Below, one piece after another: positions 37,101-52,483 of a stretch of DNA of 64,000 nt. A program made the translations under genes and the position numbers. The number at the start of each line of letters is the position of its first letter. The first letter of the stretch is position 1. The notes beneath the pieces are model-generated. The model was not told where the DNA came from, searched no databases, and saw nothing but the letters and a program-made list of their open reading frames with translations. The DNA lies in contig OENT01000245.1 in NCBI GenBank assembly GCA_900239685.1, positions 88,732 through 152,731 of the forward strand, read 5' to 3'. The DNA is from Rotaria macrura. Its lineage: Eukaryota > Rotifera > Eurotatoria > Philodinida > Philodinidae.

Positions 37101-40100
37101 AAATTTGTTTTCTTTCTTCCATTATAAATAGATTAGCATAGCTATAGCGTAGGGAGCTGTTTTTTCGATCCGTTAGATATCGAACTATATCATTTATACT
37201 TACATTTAACTGTTATGAAATTCAAGCTAAATATCAAAGACTTACCATTAAACCGGATACAACGCAAATAGCTCGACCACAATAAGTATTAGGCACGATA
37301 TCTCCATAGCCAATGGCTAGAAATGTCACAGCAATTAGCCACATTGAATTAAGAAGATTCCCATGATGCTTTGGATCATGATTACTATGAAAATATAAAA
37401 TAAATAATTAAATATCGACATCTATCTATGTTTCTAGAAACTAAAACATTTTTCAATACCTTTCGCATGCTCGTAATGTCCAACTAGCAATAATAAACAG
37501 TGAGAGAATAAAAACAAGTAAAACTGTGCCAGGACATATTGTCATTAATGTTTTCAATACAAATCTTGTGTTAAATTTAATTCGATTAAAAGCTCCAATA
37601 CTCCTCGATGATGCATCTAATAAATATATAAGTAGTATCGATAATAAAGCATACGATTAAAGAACTGAAACCTGTAAATAATTTGCTATGCAAAAGCATA
37701 ACACGACAAATTAAGTATAGTCGAAAGAACATGGGCAATGAAAGTAAAATATCTAAATAAACACGAGCTGTTTTTATTTGTGAATGATAATCAGCTTTAT
37801 TTGACATGTGTGTTGTCCAGTCAAATGTTATTGAACCGGGTATGGGATGAATTGCACAAACTTGAATTAAGAACAAAAACGAACTCACGAGTTATCATAT
37901 TCAATAAAGCAATAGAACGAAGTGATTTTTTTACTTGATACTTCAGCACCAATTTGTAGAACACGTTGCCATGTCATCGTAATTCTCCAATCGTCCAAGC
38001 AATTGTCAATCATAAATAACTAACAATGAAACGATAGAAATAATTCGAGTTCAATTAGACTTCTCTTTTTCTTTCATTTACTTTAACTTCAAGTGCATGA
38101 TAGAAAACAATCATGGTAAGTAAGACTACTGTGGACAGAGTTATAAACGATTTAAGAAGCCATGAGCACCAGTTCTTCTAAAAATAAATCATAATGAGTT
38201 TTTCAATTATTTCCTTCTTTTATTGTCATTTTCATTTTGTAGAATAATATTTCATATTGGAAGATTTCATTTTCAGTTAATCATATGTAAATTTAAATTC
38301 TATTTTATTCGTTCTTTTTTTTTTATTTATTCATTAATGACATAAACTAATTTCTCCTATTTCTGTTGTCTAAGTTATCATTAATACGAGCCGTCTTTTC
38401 TTTTGTATTGACATCATCAACATGAATAGACACTATTATCTTGTAAAGATCACGTTCGCTCTATGAAAGCTTGCGACAGGGACTCTCGAAAAGAAAAATG
38501 ATGAACATGGAAATAAACTGCAGACCAGTGAGCACGTCACAGAAACGCAAAAGAGAAAAAAAAGTCGAAGAATGTCTAGAGAAAACAGCCATAAGATATT
38601 AATGCCTTCTCTTTCTCTTTCTCTTAAATTATATCCCTGCATAACGAATCATTAAAGAAGATCTTTGAATTACATTTATTCATATTATAAAGAGACGTTT
38701 TTCTTTCTTTGATTTATAGCTTTTAACATATTTTTCCATTTTTTAATCATGGAAATTGAGCTTTCAAAGTAAAAAGTTTACTTAGAAAAAAAAGTACAAC
38801 AAGAAAAAAGGAAATTATATGGGGAACTTTCTCATCTAGTAAAATTCTGTCAGGTAAAGAAAAATGCAGAGCAGATATAGAGATATACATGATAAAGAGG
38901 AAATGGATGAAAATTTTTTTACACAAATGCCGATGAAAACGGAAGCCCGAGAATTCAACTATTGTTTTTAAGATCACTTGAATGTATTCGCTAACGAACC
39001 ACTTTACTAATCTCTTTAATAAATACAATGTAATGTTTTATTTCCGTTGACATTTCTTTTTTCTTCGTGGAACATTATTCAAATAGACAAAAAAAGACGT
39101 AAAAAAAAGAAACGATCGCTTCGTATCGTTTGCTGTTTACCTTGTCATAAACTTTAGCCATTGTTAATTCTTGCTCAAGCACCATTAATAGGAGACCAAT
39201 CATGGCAAAAAAAAGCGCATAATCAGATGCTTTGCGACGTTTTTCAAAAAGTAATTTTCGTCTTCCTAGACGATAACATTCTTTACGGGATGTTCGTTCA
39301 ACTCGTTTTATTTCGCCTGTACGTGATTGTATAAGTGTTTGGCGAGATGTATCGTCGACATTATTATTATTATTATTTCTATGATGAGGATGTATCGATT
39401 GTATAGGGACACTAACAGCAATAGATGTTAAATCATTTGAATTAGCGGCACTTGCCGATGATGACATAAGTAGTTTTCTATCGACATTAGAAGTATGAGC
39501 TGTTGATAATCCTGGCTGCGACGTATTCGACATGAAATCACCGAGCAACGAACCGTCACATTCGCTTTGGCGCGAACTTTGTCGTGGTAAACGATCGGGC
39601 CGTTGTAATTGTCGAAATGGGATAGCTAGAAATGAGAAATAGTCAAAGAAAGAAAGGAAAAAAGCAAAAACCAAGGGAAAGAAAAACGAGAAAGAATGTC
39701 GATCAATTATCCATCTTTTTTGCTCCAATCTTGCTCTCTCTCTCTCCCTCCCTCCCTCTCTCGCTTTCTTTGTTTCTTTGCCTCTCTTCTCTCTCAGTAG
39801 CACTCCTCGATATTTCTAAAAAAAAAACAAAAAAAATCAACACATAAATACATATTCTTACTAATAGCGATAAAATTCAGTTAAACACGTCAGCTACAAT
39901 CAACTGATAAACTCATCGATAATGTTGTCTCACAAATAAAACTTGTTTTGCGTCCCTTGAGAATAAAATTCAATCGTTTTGAACGCTCTAATATTTCACA
40001 ATAAGTATAGGATAAGCTTTGCTTCGCATGCATTAAATTTAACAAAAACAAGAAAAGTCTAAGATCAATCTTTCGATTTCTGTATACCTCCATTATACTT

Positions 40101-40364
40101 CATCGATTCCAGGCTAATATCTACTATTGCGTCTTCTTTTCTTCGTTTTAAATCGCCGAGCAAAGCTCTTCCGCCACTTGTTAAACTTCCACCACCACCA
40201 CTGTTATCTGTTTGAGTACCAATATCTTCGTTACCAATTACTCCTTCACCACGCCAACCATTATAATTTGTATCAGCTGAATGAGCACTACCATGAGATT
40301 CAATCGATCGGCTAAATGTCGGGTGGCCAATCAGAACTTTAGATGAAGCTGTAACGGACTTCAT
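34157..40364 (-). CDS. KCNN: SK-type small-conductance calcium-activated potassium channel
   Basis: Twelve exons: 40364-40088, 39625-39141, 38177-38082, 38019-37935, 37860-37672, 37616-37460, 37384-37246, 36712-36602, 36525-36398, 36326-36257, 36193-36092 and 34321-34157 (667 aa). SK channels are voltage-independent K+ channels gated by calcium through bound calmodulin. The first about 215 residues are polar, with Gly and Asn runs. S1 begins [14 protein letters not shown]. Later blocks are [42 protein letters not shown], the S5 region [11 protein letters not shown], the pore with selectivity filter GYGD (about residues 455-458), S6 and the calmodulin-binding region [20 protein letters not shown] to KFLQAIH. 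A C-terminal coiled coil follows. Exon breaks such as the one after TKR match vertebrate KCNN genes. The ATG is directly preceded by TTTGGAAAG. The paralogue (1-3) cannot be assigned. Confidence 0.96.
34322..36091 (-). other. Long KCNN last intron
   Basis: A 1,770-nt AT-rich intron between the coiled-coil exon and the C-terminal exon. No gene or strong repeat is seen. Confidence 0.6.
38178..39140 (-). other. KCNN intron 2
   Basis: A 963-nt intron after the S1 exon. Short frames inside it are not supported as genes. Confidence 0.6.
39733..39762. repeat. CT-rich run in KCNN intron 1
   Basis: CTCTCTCT followed by CCCTCCCTCC inside the intron between the first two KCNN exons. It creates a low-complexity Ser/Leu frame on the plus strand that is not a gene. 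Confidence 0.8.
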
Positions 40365-40373
40365 CTTTCCAAA

Positions 40374-40404
<31 letters not shown>

Positions 40405-40462
40405 ATATATATGTATATATATATATATATATGTATACGTATATATATATATATATCTATAT
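40365..40462. repeat. AAAT and TA microsatellites directly upstream of the KCNN start codon
   Basis: AAAT repeats (40371-40406) run into interrupted TA repeats (to 40462), beginning seven bases from the KCNN ATG. On the KCNN strand the AAAT run becomes TTTA repeats, a T-rich tract before the AAAG that touches the ATG. Confidence 0.85.
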
Positions 40463-41687
40463 ATGTATATGAATATAGATAGTAGATGTATATGGAGACA
40501 ATAGGGAAGAGAAAAACCAATCGATTTAGGACAACGATAGTAAATAACAATTGTCAGTTTTACAATCGGATGTTGACTTTTGTTGCATTACATTCAGTTC
40601 AATAAAATAATTAAGTATATACAGATCTTTTTGTCTAAAAATAGAACCCTATCTACAGTAAGATTTAGGTAGCGTTTTTTTTCCTTTTTTTATCTGCTAG
40701 ACAAATGTACATTCGTTGATATATTTGCATAGATGAATTATGCCGTCTAACGTATTATTAGTGTTGAAGATGCCAAGAAAATACAGAAAAGAAATGTAAA
40801 ATGATCGATCGACTCTAGATGTCTGTCGCAGAACTAGTCAATAGATTTCTATTTAATGATGTGCAAGTCTATCTTATAAATTCAATGACAACTATTTTAA
40901 GGCATATCATATCAAAACTCATATCTCTCCCAACAAAAAGAAAGAAAACTAATTGAGCTTACACTGTCGATTCTTCGAAAAGCGATTGCCGTGTAATAAC
41001 TATCCGGAAACATAAGAACAAGTACAAGAGATCACAATAAGACGTCTGCTGTTACGAGACATAAAAATTCGATTAAAAAAAAAACTTTCTCTCGTTCCTT
41101 CGACCGATACTAATTTTTTCTCCGAAGTTCCTTGCCACTGATTCTCTAAACCATACGAGACGATCAAACGACAACATGAAGTATCATTGATACCGTGCAC
41201 AGATTAGAATTATTAGCCTTGATGCTTTTACTGCTATACTCGTCGTCGCTCTGTTGTTGCCTTATTTTCTTCGATGTCTATTTATCTTATATAAATACGT
41301 ATGTTTGTGTGTGTGTGTGTGTGTGTTCTGGTGCCCTGCATATTCATGTGCACAGTGTTAAGCACTACGCTGCTGTCTTTAATGCTAATAAATGCAACAA
41401 CAACAACAATAATAATAATAATAATAAACCTAGAAATCCGACAAGCTATGTGCGACGTCAGATCTATACCATTAAAAATTATTCTGTACATGCTACCTAT
41501 AATCTACTCTTTATATTGTGATGCATTGTTTATTTTTATAAAAGAATCCTAAATGATTGGATCAACTTTTTATGGGAAAAGCAAAAGTAGAAGCACGAGT
41601 AACTTATTCTTTTTCGCAAGTTTTCTATCGTATCATATGTCCTTTGTCTTTTACAATAGTATTAAGCGACAGAGATAGAAAAATATG

Positions 41688-41720
<33 letters not shown>

Positions 41721-44700
41721 TTATGCCATGCGGCTGTTCATTGTTGCGCGATCGTTACTTTGTGTTGTGACCGAGGACCAAGTATGAATTATTAACCATA
41801 GACTGGCAGTGAGAAGCCGGAAAACGTTTCGCTTTCCTCAACTAACAACCGAAGAAATAACAAAAAAAAGGCAGAGATCGGTTCTTGAAAATAAGAAAAA
41901 AGAATAGACAAAACGATAGAAACAAAAGCATTCACACGTGATAAAACGTGTCGTAGAAAACTCAACTAAACGTAATTCTTTAAGTTCAGCCATGGGAACA
42001 TTGGTGAATCATCGATAATGGTTATTTTATCAATATTAAGTATGAGTCAGAAATTTGAAGTTCAATATGAGAAATATCCATGCAAACACGCACATAAAAA
42101 AGACATCCGATGCATCATGTAGATCATATTTTAGTCACACGAGCATCGAACTAGGCGTTTGAGTCTGTAGTTCAGTCTCATTCTGCCTTTATACTTTTCT
42201 CTCATATTTTCATTGTTTTTCTCTGACCAAAGAAAAAGGAAGATGTCTAATTCACACGAGACTGAACAAATCGTGCAATCTCATTCTTGTGCACAAGTGA
42301 GTATCCTATTGCATGTGGATGTTTTTACAAGAAGAACAAGTCAAACATTGAAGAGCAAGGACGAAGAAGTCGAAGAACTCTAGATCTAGGATAGTAGTTA
42401 GCTACGATAGATTAAGCCTAGCACATTTTATTAATACACTATTGTTACTAATAGTACTAGTTTCTATTGTCTTCAGACAGAACAGAGCTGCATCTAAATA
42501 ATGAAAGACAAGCGTAGATCTAATGGTAATATTAAACAGACTACTTGAAAACAAGAAGAAGGGAATATTTTATATTGACGTATAATGTGTCAAATAATTT
42601 ATTAATTTAGAAAGAAAAGTTCTTCAAATGTGTGACATTGAGTACTTATACTTATTCATTAAGAATGAATGCTTAATCATTAATAGATAACAAGATGCTT
42701 ACCAACTTACATTGAAAATTGAAACATCTATATTGTGATATAATTTATGCTAATAATTCGAGCATGTAGATTGCTATTAAGCATCAAAATAGGACTGAAG
42801 ACGCAGCAACACTACGATTAGCAGTTAATTTTGTTATAAAGAAATATGAGATATTGTGGACACACTTCGTATCAGTTAGCCTACTAAATCGTGCAATAGA
42901 GGGATAGAGAACCGGCAAAATAATCGAACAGGTCGCTGGCTGTGTGGCCTTTCTTTCTTCTACTCCTCCTTCTTCTTCTCTTCCTCTTTCTTCATCATCA
43001 GCAGCACGTCTTCTTTCTCTTCCTCTTCGTCTTCGCGTTTTCCTCGTTGTTCGAACAACAACAACAACAAAGCAACCATGTCGATGTTTGTCATGAAATA
43101 GCGAATGCTGAAGTAGGAAAAAAAGAAGGAAAAACTTTTTTCTATCTTTGAGCCTCTTCCTTTATTTACTACAAGCATATAGTACAGCGACTGGCGCGAT
43201 GAACTACTGAGGAAAAAAGAATCGAGAAACAAACTGGCTGTATTCGATAGGCTTATGCAAATTATTAATAATTAATTGAAGCTCATGAAACAAAGCCATC
43301 GACTTTTCTATTCTCTATTTTATTTTTCACTCTTCGAATTCTAGTACTTCAATTTCTCTTCTTATTTCTGCAAGATTTATAAATTTGATAATCTATTTCT
43401 GTGTTTATCAGATAAAATGAGCGTTCTTACATGTTAGAGATGTTTTTGTTTATCATATCATCGTTATTCGTTGAAGTCGTTTTTCCACTCTATTTATCAA
43501 ACCTTAGTACTTATATATATATATATATATGGAGAGAGAGAGAAAGTGAGAGAGAGGCCTAGTAAAATACTTCGTGGAAACAGAACAGAGGGACAAGAAA
43601 TAGGAAAAAAATAGAATAACTAATAAGCTTTTTTTCCTGAAATTTTGCACTTGAACAGGGATCATTTTGTTTTTCTTAATTAATCATCCAAACAAAAAAA
43701 AAACTTTCTCATGTCGGCACATACTTATGCATTGCAATTAATCATTCGAAAAAAAGACACGAGCAAAATCTGACACATAATTTCATACGAGCCATATCAA
43801 AATATTAATAGTTTTTCCTACAACGATGAAGAGAAAAAAGACAGGAAACTCCATTCAGATCGGTATCAATTCAATTGTCAAAGATTTCGAACATTATTCT
43901 GTTCCTATATACTCTATGACTATTTTCATACGTCCAATTTATTCTAATAAAATAAACATATATGGTCGGTTGGATTCTTCCTTAATTCGAGATGCATTCC
44001 TCTTACTTCCCTGCTGGTTTACCAACAAAAATTAATTTAATGTCGCATCAACTATCATAATGTCATCAGTATACCCGCGTGTTTTATGCTTAACGCCATT
44101 TGCCTATATCAACATCAGTTAACTAATGAGATCTTATAGTTCCTGTTCGAGAAAAACAGAAGTAGCTCTATGTGAAATATATGCCATCAATATCGAAACA
44201 ATAGTTTATGATGAATAGGTCAACTATTAGATCGCATTGGGTAAATATCATCAACAATAATAAGGATAATATTTCATTTATTTCTTTGTTTTTCTTCTCA
44301 AATTTGTTTAATATATTATTCGTCGTTTAATTCAATGAATTTTTCATGCAACCTATTTATTGAATGTATCCATAGTATTCATTTAAAAGTACGAAATTTT
44401 AGAAATGTATGAAAATATCTCTTATGTAAGATCAATTCTGACAATCAGTAGTTTTATAGGATGATTCCCACAAGAATATTTAGTATTAGCTTCTTGTTTT
44501 TCTTCTCGCTTTCGCGTGTATGCTGCAAGCAAACCATCGATGATATTAACAATATTGATTGTATAATTCCAATTATATGAAGATAAACAAGATCTTTGGA
44601 TTAATCAATAGGAGCATTAAAAAAATATAGACATTAGTGTAAATGTTCGTTCATGATAAATTCTATTTTGTAATCGAACTCGATCCGATTAAACATCGAG

Positions 44701-47700
44701 ATGTGTTGGCTCATTAAGTTGAATATATATCACAACATCTAAGCTATACTTTTTGTCACATTTTTTTCTTTTATCTATCCGTAAAAATTACAATAAGAAT
44801 GTGCTATCTATGACACTAGCTTGTAGACTTTAATCTAAAGCTGAAGCAATATTGACATCGAATCATTTCAGTAGTCTATTACATGCATAACTCGTGCATG
44901 TTTCTTGTTTTGATTACTTTGAAAATAAGCGTTCGGTAAAATATTATAAAATGTATGTAAAAAGAATTTTTTTTTCTTCAATAATTTGTTTGTTCATTAC
45001 AAAAAACAAAAGAAGAAACAAAACAAATATCAACATGATTTAAATCGAATGCAGCATAAACATCAACTAAAGTATGCACAAGTTGTCGACATTTGTTCGG
45101 ACCAGTTGCTATTGTTATTGTTTTTTGTTCCATTCATAGGAATAGTCGTTGAATCTGAATTATTTTATTGAAACTCACTTCTCGAGAACATATGTACGTT
45201 TCGGCGATTTTGATTGAACTTTTATATTAATATTTAAAATCCTCAAGTGTTTCTTCTTTTCTACGATTCTTGTCACTACTTTTATTAAACATCGAAGATA
45301 GAAATACTTTCGTGAGTATTTCCTCTAAAATGCTTGAAATTATTCATCAAATATTATTAAATATTCATTTGTCATATTGTTTTAACAAAACAAATATCGA
45401 ATGATTATTGAATCATTTATTCGCATAGCTTTTAAATGAAATTTCTAAATATTTATTTACTAATCATTCAATATAACAGTCAATAAACATTGATGTATCG
45501 TGCATATCAGTAATAAATATATAAATAAGGCATATATTTTTTTCATAGTGCTTTTATATGCATACACGCGCACTCAAAATAGATCTCACCACTCAAATAT
45601 GCGTACCCATTCGACTACAATTGAATAATTTTAGATTGATCTCTCATTTTAATATTCGATCATTTATCAAGAATAATCAAACAAATTTCATTTACAATCT
45701 ATTTATGAAGTTCTGTAAATAGAGAAAGAACATGTCACTATGTTCTAATTCTATAGAATAAGAAGATTTGAATATAACACTCATATAAACATTTGTTTAT
45801 CTTGTCTGCAAACTACTGATAAATTATCCATCGTGAATATATATATATAGATTGATTGATATGAACTATTTTCATAATCGATTTGTATCGTATTCATTTA
45901 TTGAATCAAAATCAAACTTAGTAAATAGTAAAATAATTGAAGAAAAAAATTTACATGTCCTCTTCAATATGATTGTCTCCAGAATAAGTATCTTTGCGCG
46001 TATATGTCGATATAAATGACATATGATTATGAAATGTCAGTCATAACTGGCAGTTAGTAGCTATTCTATCAAGGCAATATCTTTGTTTGTTTTCTAAATT
46101 TGTCGTCTGATGCAAGTCATTGACACGTACATGCGAAATATCATGAAAACCTTACAAGGTCAGATGCCTAATAGAAAACACTAAAAACAAGACAATTCCA
46201 TTGCTTTACTTTGAAAAAAAATAGAAGAGGAAAAAATTCCTAAGTGGAAATAACGAATTACTCTTTTCTTTCTTCCTATACTCGTCTTATGGCTTCTACG
46301 CTCTCTACCTTAGAACAAGTCAATTAGCACACTAAGAGTTTTCCTGAATGAGACAAATTCCATATTATATTTATTGTCGACGAATAGCATGAAATGATAC
46401 GATCATATCTTGAAGCAGAATAACATTTTTTTCTCAATACATAACCTATTTAGATATATGGAAAAATCGAACTAGTTTTGTTCTGTAAACATCAATAATA
46501 ATAGTAAAATGATTCTATTGAAATCTTTTAATAATCAAATATATTTAAAGAAGGTTAATGATCTCAACAATGCTTTTGATCCTATCGAAACATATATAAA
46601 TATATATGTATGATTATTTAATCCATTAATATTAATATTATTCAATATACAGTTAAATACATGTGATGCTAGTTATTGTAATACCATATTTTTGTTGTTT
46701 TTCCTCTATAGAAAGATCATATCAATGTCATCGAATATAACTGCGGTTTGATATATTAAATCATATTGAAGTTTTATCATTTTGTCGAATAGTTTAATGT
46801 CATGTTTACTCAGCCTTCTTAGAAGCAAAAAGTTAACGATGAAAGTTTTACATACCCTTCTTAGTATGCACAAAATGAAAGGATGTCTACATCAAGAAGT
46901 ATATGATTATGATAAGGTCACTCAGTGAACTTGCCTACAGTGGATGCTTCCTTTCACGAATGGAAACAGCAAAGTTGTGTAAAAATCAATTTCAGTAACA
47001 TAATAATCAGTTCCGCTATTGATTAGAAGAGAATCGTTTGCTCTATATTTTGTTCTCATAACAATTTGTCTTTGTTTTTTCTTTTCATTCATACTTCAAT
47101 GCTAGCATATTTTTACAAGTATTTTTTTTTCCAAACTAGTGGTAAATGTTCTCTAGATTCTATTAAACATATTAATTAAAAAACTTCTTCAGAATAATTC
47201 ATCAAGAATCTCAACGACGGTTGTTAGAATGAATGTTAAAAAAGAGAAATACGTCATTTCAAATAATAAGTCAATATTTCAAGAAAAGGATTTGTTCGTT
47301 TCTCGTCCATATCAATTAATGTAACACGCAAAGGAAAATTTGTTCACATTTCTTTGATAATTTCGAGAAAAATTTTTGACGACTTCAAGACTAAATGATG
47401 TACTAAGTTAATAAATAGGCGAAATATTTGTATCTATTACAGATGAAATCCGAAAAGCCAGGTCCAAAGAATTATAATTAGAAATCTTACGCTCATTAAT
47501 GATAACTTACAAACAAAAGACTCCAATAAGTTTCCTTTCGCTGTAGCGTGACATTCACTTCTCACGAAGGCTTATTTGTGTCTTTGCTAAAACGAGCACA
47601 CTAACTAATATGAAACAATGTAAGAATATTTCTTTTGTAATATTTGTCGAAAGAAGAAAAATTTTGAAGAGCCTGTTTGAGTGGAAAAGTATCGTGCAAA

Positions 47701-50700
47701 CACAAACAGTAGCAATGATGTTAAGAGTGTCTTATTAATTTATCTTACACTCCACTTTTGAAACTGTTAGACACATCAAATCAGCATGTAATTAGTGCGA
47801 CACGTGAACATTTTAGTTGTATCGAAAAATTTGATTTTTAAAACCATAAGTCTCAAAGGGAATAATATGCTTGAAAGCCTGATTTTTCTTCTTCAACAGT
47901 TGATCAACTTTCTCTCACGATGTGTCTAATGGAAAAAGCATGTTTTCTTTCGCGCGCAGCTCATCAAGTTTGAATCGAATGTAAGATATGACATTAAACT
48001 AATTTCCATTACTAGAAAATATCGTATTTTTTGACATTACTTTTTGATTAAGGATACTTGTTGCTATTAAGAATAGTTTGAAAAAAGTCGATTTTGCACT
48101 TAGCTGCTAATCTGAAAACTTAATTTTTATTTACTTGAAATTTTCTGTATAAAAGATAGAGATTCCGGAATGGATACTTTCATCATAAATGAAAATATTG
48201 ATTCTAAATTGTAGATACGGACAGAAAATGTTTTCTTTGAAATTTTTAATCACGATTAATTATATAGAAAGACATTGTATTACACGTCTTTCGGATGAAA
48301 AATTTTCTTCGTGTAAGAAAAAACCTGTCAAATTATTCTTTATGATCGTCTATCACACCATACTTACAAGAAAGCTAATGAGGTAGAATTTTCGATCATT
48401 TGATATTATTTGACAAACAGTCACTTCTCTTTCTAATTCGAAGGTTTTGAACAAGTTATAGTTATGCATCTAGATAATACATAATCATGTGGGCATATGA
48501 ATTTCAAACAAATAATAGTATCTTCTCTAGTGTATTCAAATAAAAAAGTTCTTTTGTACAATATAACTCACGTTTCATATTCATATAACATCGTTTACAG
48601 AAAAGCGTATGGTATGATAGATGAGTGTTAAAAACCATTGAAGATATCTATCAAATTATTATTATTATGTAGACTTTTATTTTCATATGCAGATTGTTCA
48701 GTAAATAACAACAAGAGCATTCCATATTTGGCATGTCTTGTTTTATGTTTCAATCGATTTGTTTCATTTAGTTCTCAGTGAATGAAGCTTTCTCATAAAA
48801 TTTCACTCGCAAAGACTTTTTCAAGTACATATAGTACCTGGAGAGCACAACAGAAACTTCATTAGTAAAAAGACACGTTATCGTACGACGGTAGACATCT
48901 TCAAATTATGAAAATTGGAAGGTCTTTTTTTTTTGAATTAGCAGTACCTCACAAATGTAACTCGATCAAATCAGTTTCGCTCATATATTCTTGATTGAAG
49001 ATATTTTCCAATGTGTCACAATTTTGTTTATCATGAGTTGCATAGTTAATTCAAGAAGAAAACGATTATATTTTTCAAAGAATAGAGATTATTCATATAA
49101 AAATTGATGAAACATGTCATAAACTCATACAACTTCACAGTCATCTAACTTCGCTGTAGGATTGTTATTAAAAATCATAATTTATTCTTTTCGAATCAAG
49201 CACCAAGTGAACTTGGATTTATGCACATGCTTTCTATTTCAAGTGTGTTCATGACAAGATTCTTATGAGTCAACCTTGTGAAAAACTCAGACATAGACGA
49301 ATGAATAATCATTACATATTCACTCATTTTTTTAAATCTATTCTAGTCGCTCATCATTTCACTATCTGCTGGAATTTTCAGTGTGATCTAGTTATCTGTT
49401 CATGAACGATCAATCGAAATACTCATCAACATGATGATACATTTGTTTCCTATGGTTAGATTTCTATGAATGTTCAACTTTGTTTTTAGAATAAAATTGA
49501 ATTTAACATTTGAAACCATCTAATTTTCAATTTCTCATCTTTCTAATTTTGATTGCCAAAGTATAGGCTTTCAATTGGTTGATAAAAGAAATAAAAATTT
49601 TATTTAATAGAATATTTGAGAAGTATCACATGAACAATGTTAACTAGCTCGACATATGCCGAATAAACTTTGTCGTCAACGATACATGTCCTAAAATTTA
49701 CTAGAATGGAATTCATATCGATTCTCATATTGATTGAAAAACGTACAGCTTACTAATTATAATCATATGAATATGAATCCTTCATCTTCCAAAAAAAAGT
49801 ATTATTTAGAATCTACTCTAGAAAAGATAGAAACGAGATTATAAAAATGATATTTTCCGATAACCTCATCGGTCTTATATTTCTGTATCTTTTTGAATAA
49901 TGAGGATTCATTTGCGAAGAACAAGTTATTCATATATAAAACACATGTTTTGTACTTACTGTAAACATTTTCACTAATTTTCATAGCATAACACACGATA
50001 TAACAAAAAAATAATGCATTGCATGTTGTAGTAATAATAAACATTTTGTGGGTAGTTTAATATTTTCTTAAATTTCAAGGAATTTTAATTCAAAATAACT
50101 CAACAGTACTATTCGAAGAATTACATCCGACTCCAATTTATATCGAACAAGTGTTGGAATCTGTTTAACAATTTTCGCATACTATATATTCACGACTTTA
50201 TAGTAACTCTTCGGATTACATCTAATATTTTGATCTGTATGAATTTTCACGATTCATAGATCCCATTTTGATCATTTCTGCAATTATAAACAATGAAAAT
50301 ATTATAAATTAATAATCTTTCCATGATTTCGATGTCATGAATATCCATATTGTTCGAACAATATATTTGTGAGTGAAAACCACGAGAACTATCGGCACGA
50401 CTTGATATTGTATGAATAGAAATGATTGAAATATATTGAAATACATGTGAAAAACATCAAAATTTCAGGTTTTAACAGTCGCTCGGATAAAAATCTCGAA
50501 CTTATCCAAGAAGTATGTGAATTGTATCATTGTTCAGCAAAAATGCAACGAAGAATTCTCCATATATCAAGGTTAACAACTAAATCATAGATTAATTATT
50601 CGATCGGTAATATTTTCATTATTAGAAGTCAAAAAGAATTGATTTACAGGCTTCAAAATTCATAAATATCATACGATATTCAGATTTTAATACAGAGATG

Positions 50701-52483
50701 ATTTTCTGAAGATTATCTAGAACATAGTAGTTGTGTTATATGTGAACATAATTCAGTTCTCATGTTTGCTGCAAATTCTTGTTTGATGGACGTCGTCAGA
50801 ATCAGATTTCTATCATCAAACATTGTTGTGCTATGGTGAATGAAACAAAGTGAAATTTTTAAAAGTTGAAATTTATTATAAAATTTTATCTTGTTATTCT
50901 GAGTTCGTATATTATCGTGAATATTTTTTTTTGTCTCATGCTTAACCATTCTTCAAAACTCATTCTTCCTATTATCAACAGCTATATGACTATGGTTTGT
51001 TGAAGATTTTAGAAAAAAATTTCTAATCATATAAAAGATTAAAAGAGCATACCATGAGACTCTTATAAATTGAACGACTAATTATCTAATCTGTTCAGTC
51101 ATTTTCAAGAAGAAAATTCTCATGTTAAATGCATATATGCTTTCGAGATATGTGTGACATCAATGCATGTGATCTCCAGAAGAATAGAATTATATCAACC
51201 GTAACTATCTAAACAACTACATTAGTAATGATAGGAAGAGAAATAATTCATTTTGTATAGACCAATGAAATCCTTATCATAATATTCATCAAATTCAAAT
51301 TTTTTTAAATTTAATTTTGTTTTCTGGACATATAAATGTTTGGAAGAGATTATGATACATCGACGATAAATTTGGACTGTTTCTCGTTCTTCTTCATAAA
51401 ATTAAAAATTTTATTCCAGCATTTGTTTTTTTTTGAATTCTGATGTATCTTTTTTTTAACTCATTGATTCAATACGTATAGGAAATGAAAGTCTCGAATA
51501 TCAAAGATGTTTCAAAGGTTTCTCCGTAGTTTAAAGAATTTCCGGTTTGGAACTAATGAGGGCATGGTAAGCTTCTATCTTCGTGAAATTTAGATTCTCG
51601 CAGCTCAGTAAAGAATCGGATTGGAATAACGTTGTCACATTACTTCTACCTACAAAATTCGATAGTGTAAAGTATGAAACTCGAAATGTCTCTTCTCATA
51701 GACAGTAATCTCAAAGTATACAACACAATTTTTCAGTGTCAATACCGATAACAAAATTATTTTTATATAAAAACTATAAAAGAGTAGAATGTGTTTGTTT
51801 TCTATCTTATTCATTTGTGTTCGTATATTCATATTGATATGAAATCTGTGTAGAAATGAAACCTATATGCTTTTTGATTGGTTGTAGGTATCATATCCAA
51901 TCACCTATATCCTACACCTACAGGACTGTTGTTCAGTATGGGATGAATAGCGGACAATTGGATTAGGTGGTAACACACATGGTAAACTCCAGTATTGAAC
52001 CTTCGAGCCAGACTTTTAAAACTTGAAATTTCGCATGAATTCAAGTTTCATAGATATGGAGACATATTGCCAAAATGCGAAACAAAACGATTACCCATCG
52101 CATAAGAAAATGTTTGCTTTTATCAATAGACAGATTCCAGAACAGACTTTGTCGATAATCTGTCAGTATAGAGTGCATTGCTTCAAGTATTCTTATTCAA
52201 TAGATTTAATCAATGTTTTTGTTTTTTTCCCCAGCATGATTCTGAATTAGCTACACCATTATTTTAAAAATATCGTCGTAAAAGACAACTTGAAACTATC
52301 CTATAGCATTAGTATTCAATTTTGATTCTCATAGTTTTTAATTTAGTATTTGACAATAATTCACAGTAACAGGATTAATTTCCCAATTCGAACTCAATCT
52401 CAAAAGATATATATAACTTTTATAAATAGGTTCTCATTTGAAAATGAATTTCCATTCCTGGCCCAACCCGAAATATAACAGGG
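40463..52483. other. Long gene-poor tract with microsatellites
   Basis: About 12 kb without a supported gene. It holds GT repeats (41305-41326), CAA/AAT repeats (41394-41427), TA/TG repeats (41687-41721), a polypyrimidine stretch (about 42950-43040) and TA followed by GA repeats (43512-43556). Open frames here are short and mostly made of these repeats. The part next to 40.5 kb may hold the KCNN promoter or non-coding 5' exons. Confidence 0.5.

Noticed and set aside
41195..41552. Overlapping open frames around 41.2-41.8 kb
   Set aside because: Built largely of GT, TA, CAA and AAT microsatellites.
42942..43232. Leu/Phe-rich plus frame and Glu/Lys-rich minus frame
   Set aside because: A polypyrimidine tract read in two directions; low complexity only.
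44432..44532. Minus-strand exon-like piece (YTRKREEKQEANTKYSC) after a TTGCTTGCAG acceptor
   Set aside because: Short, no family match, no joining exon found; left out as a gene.
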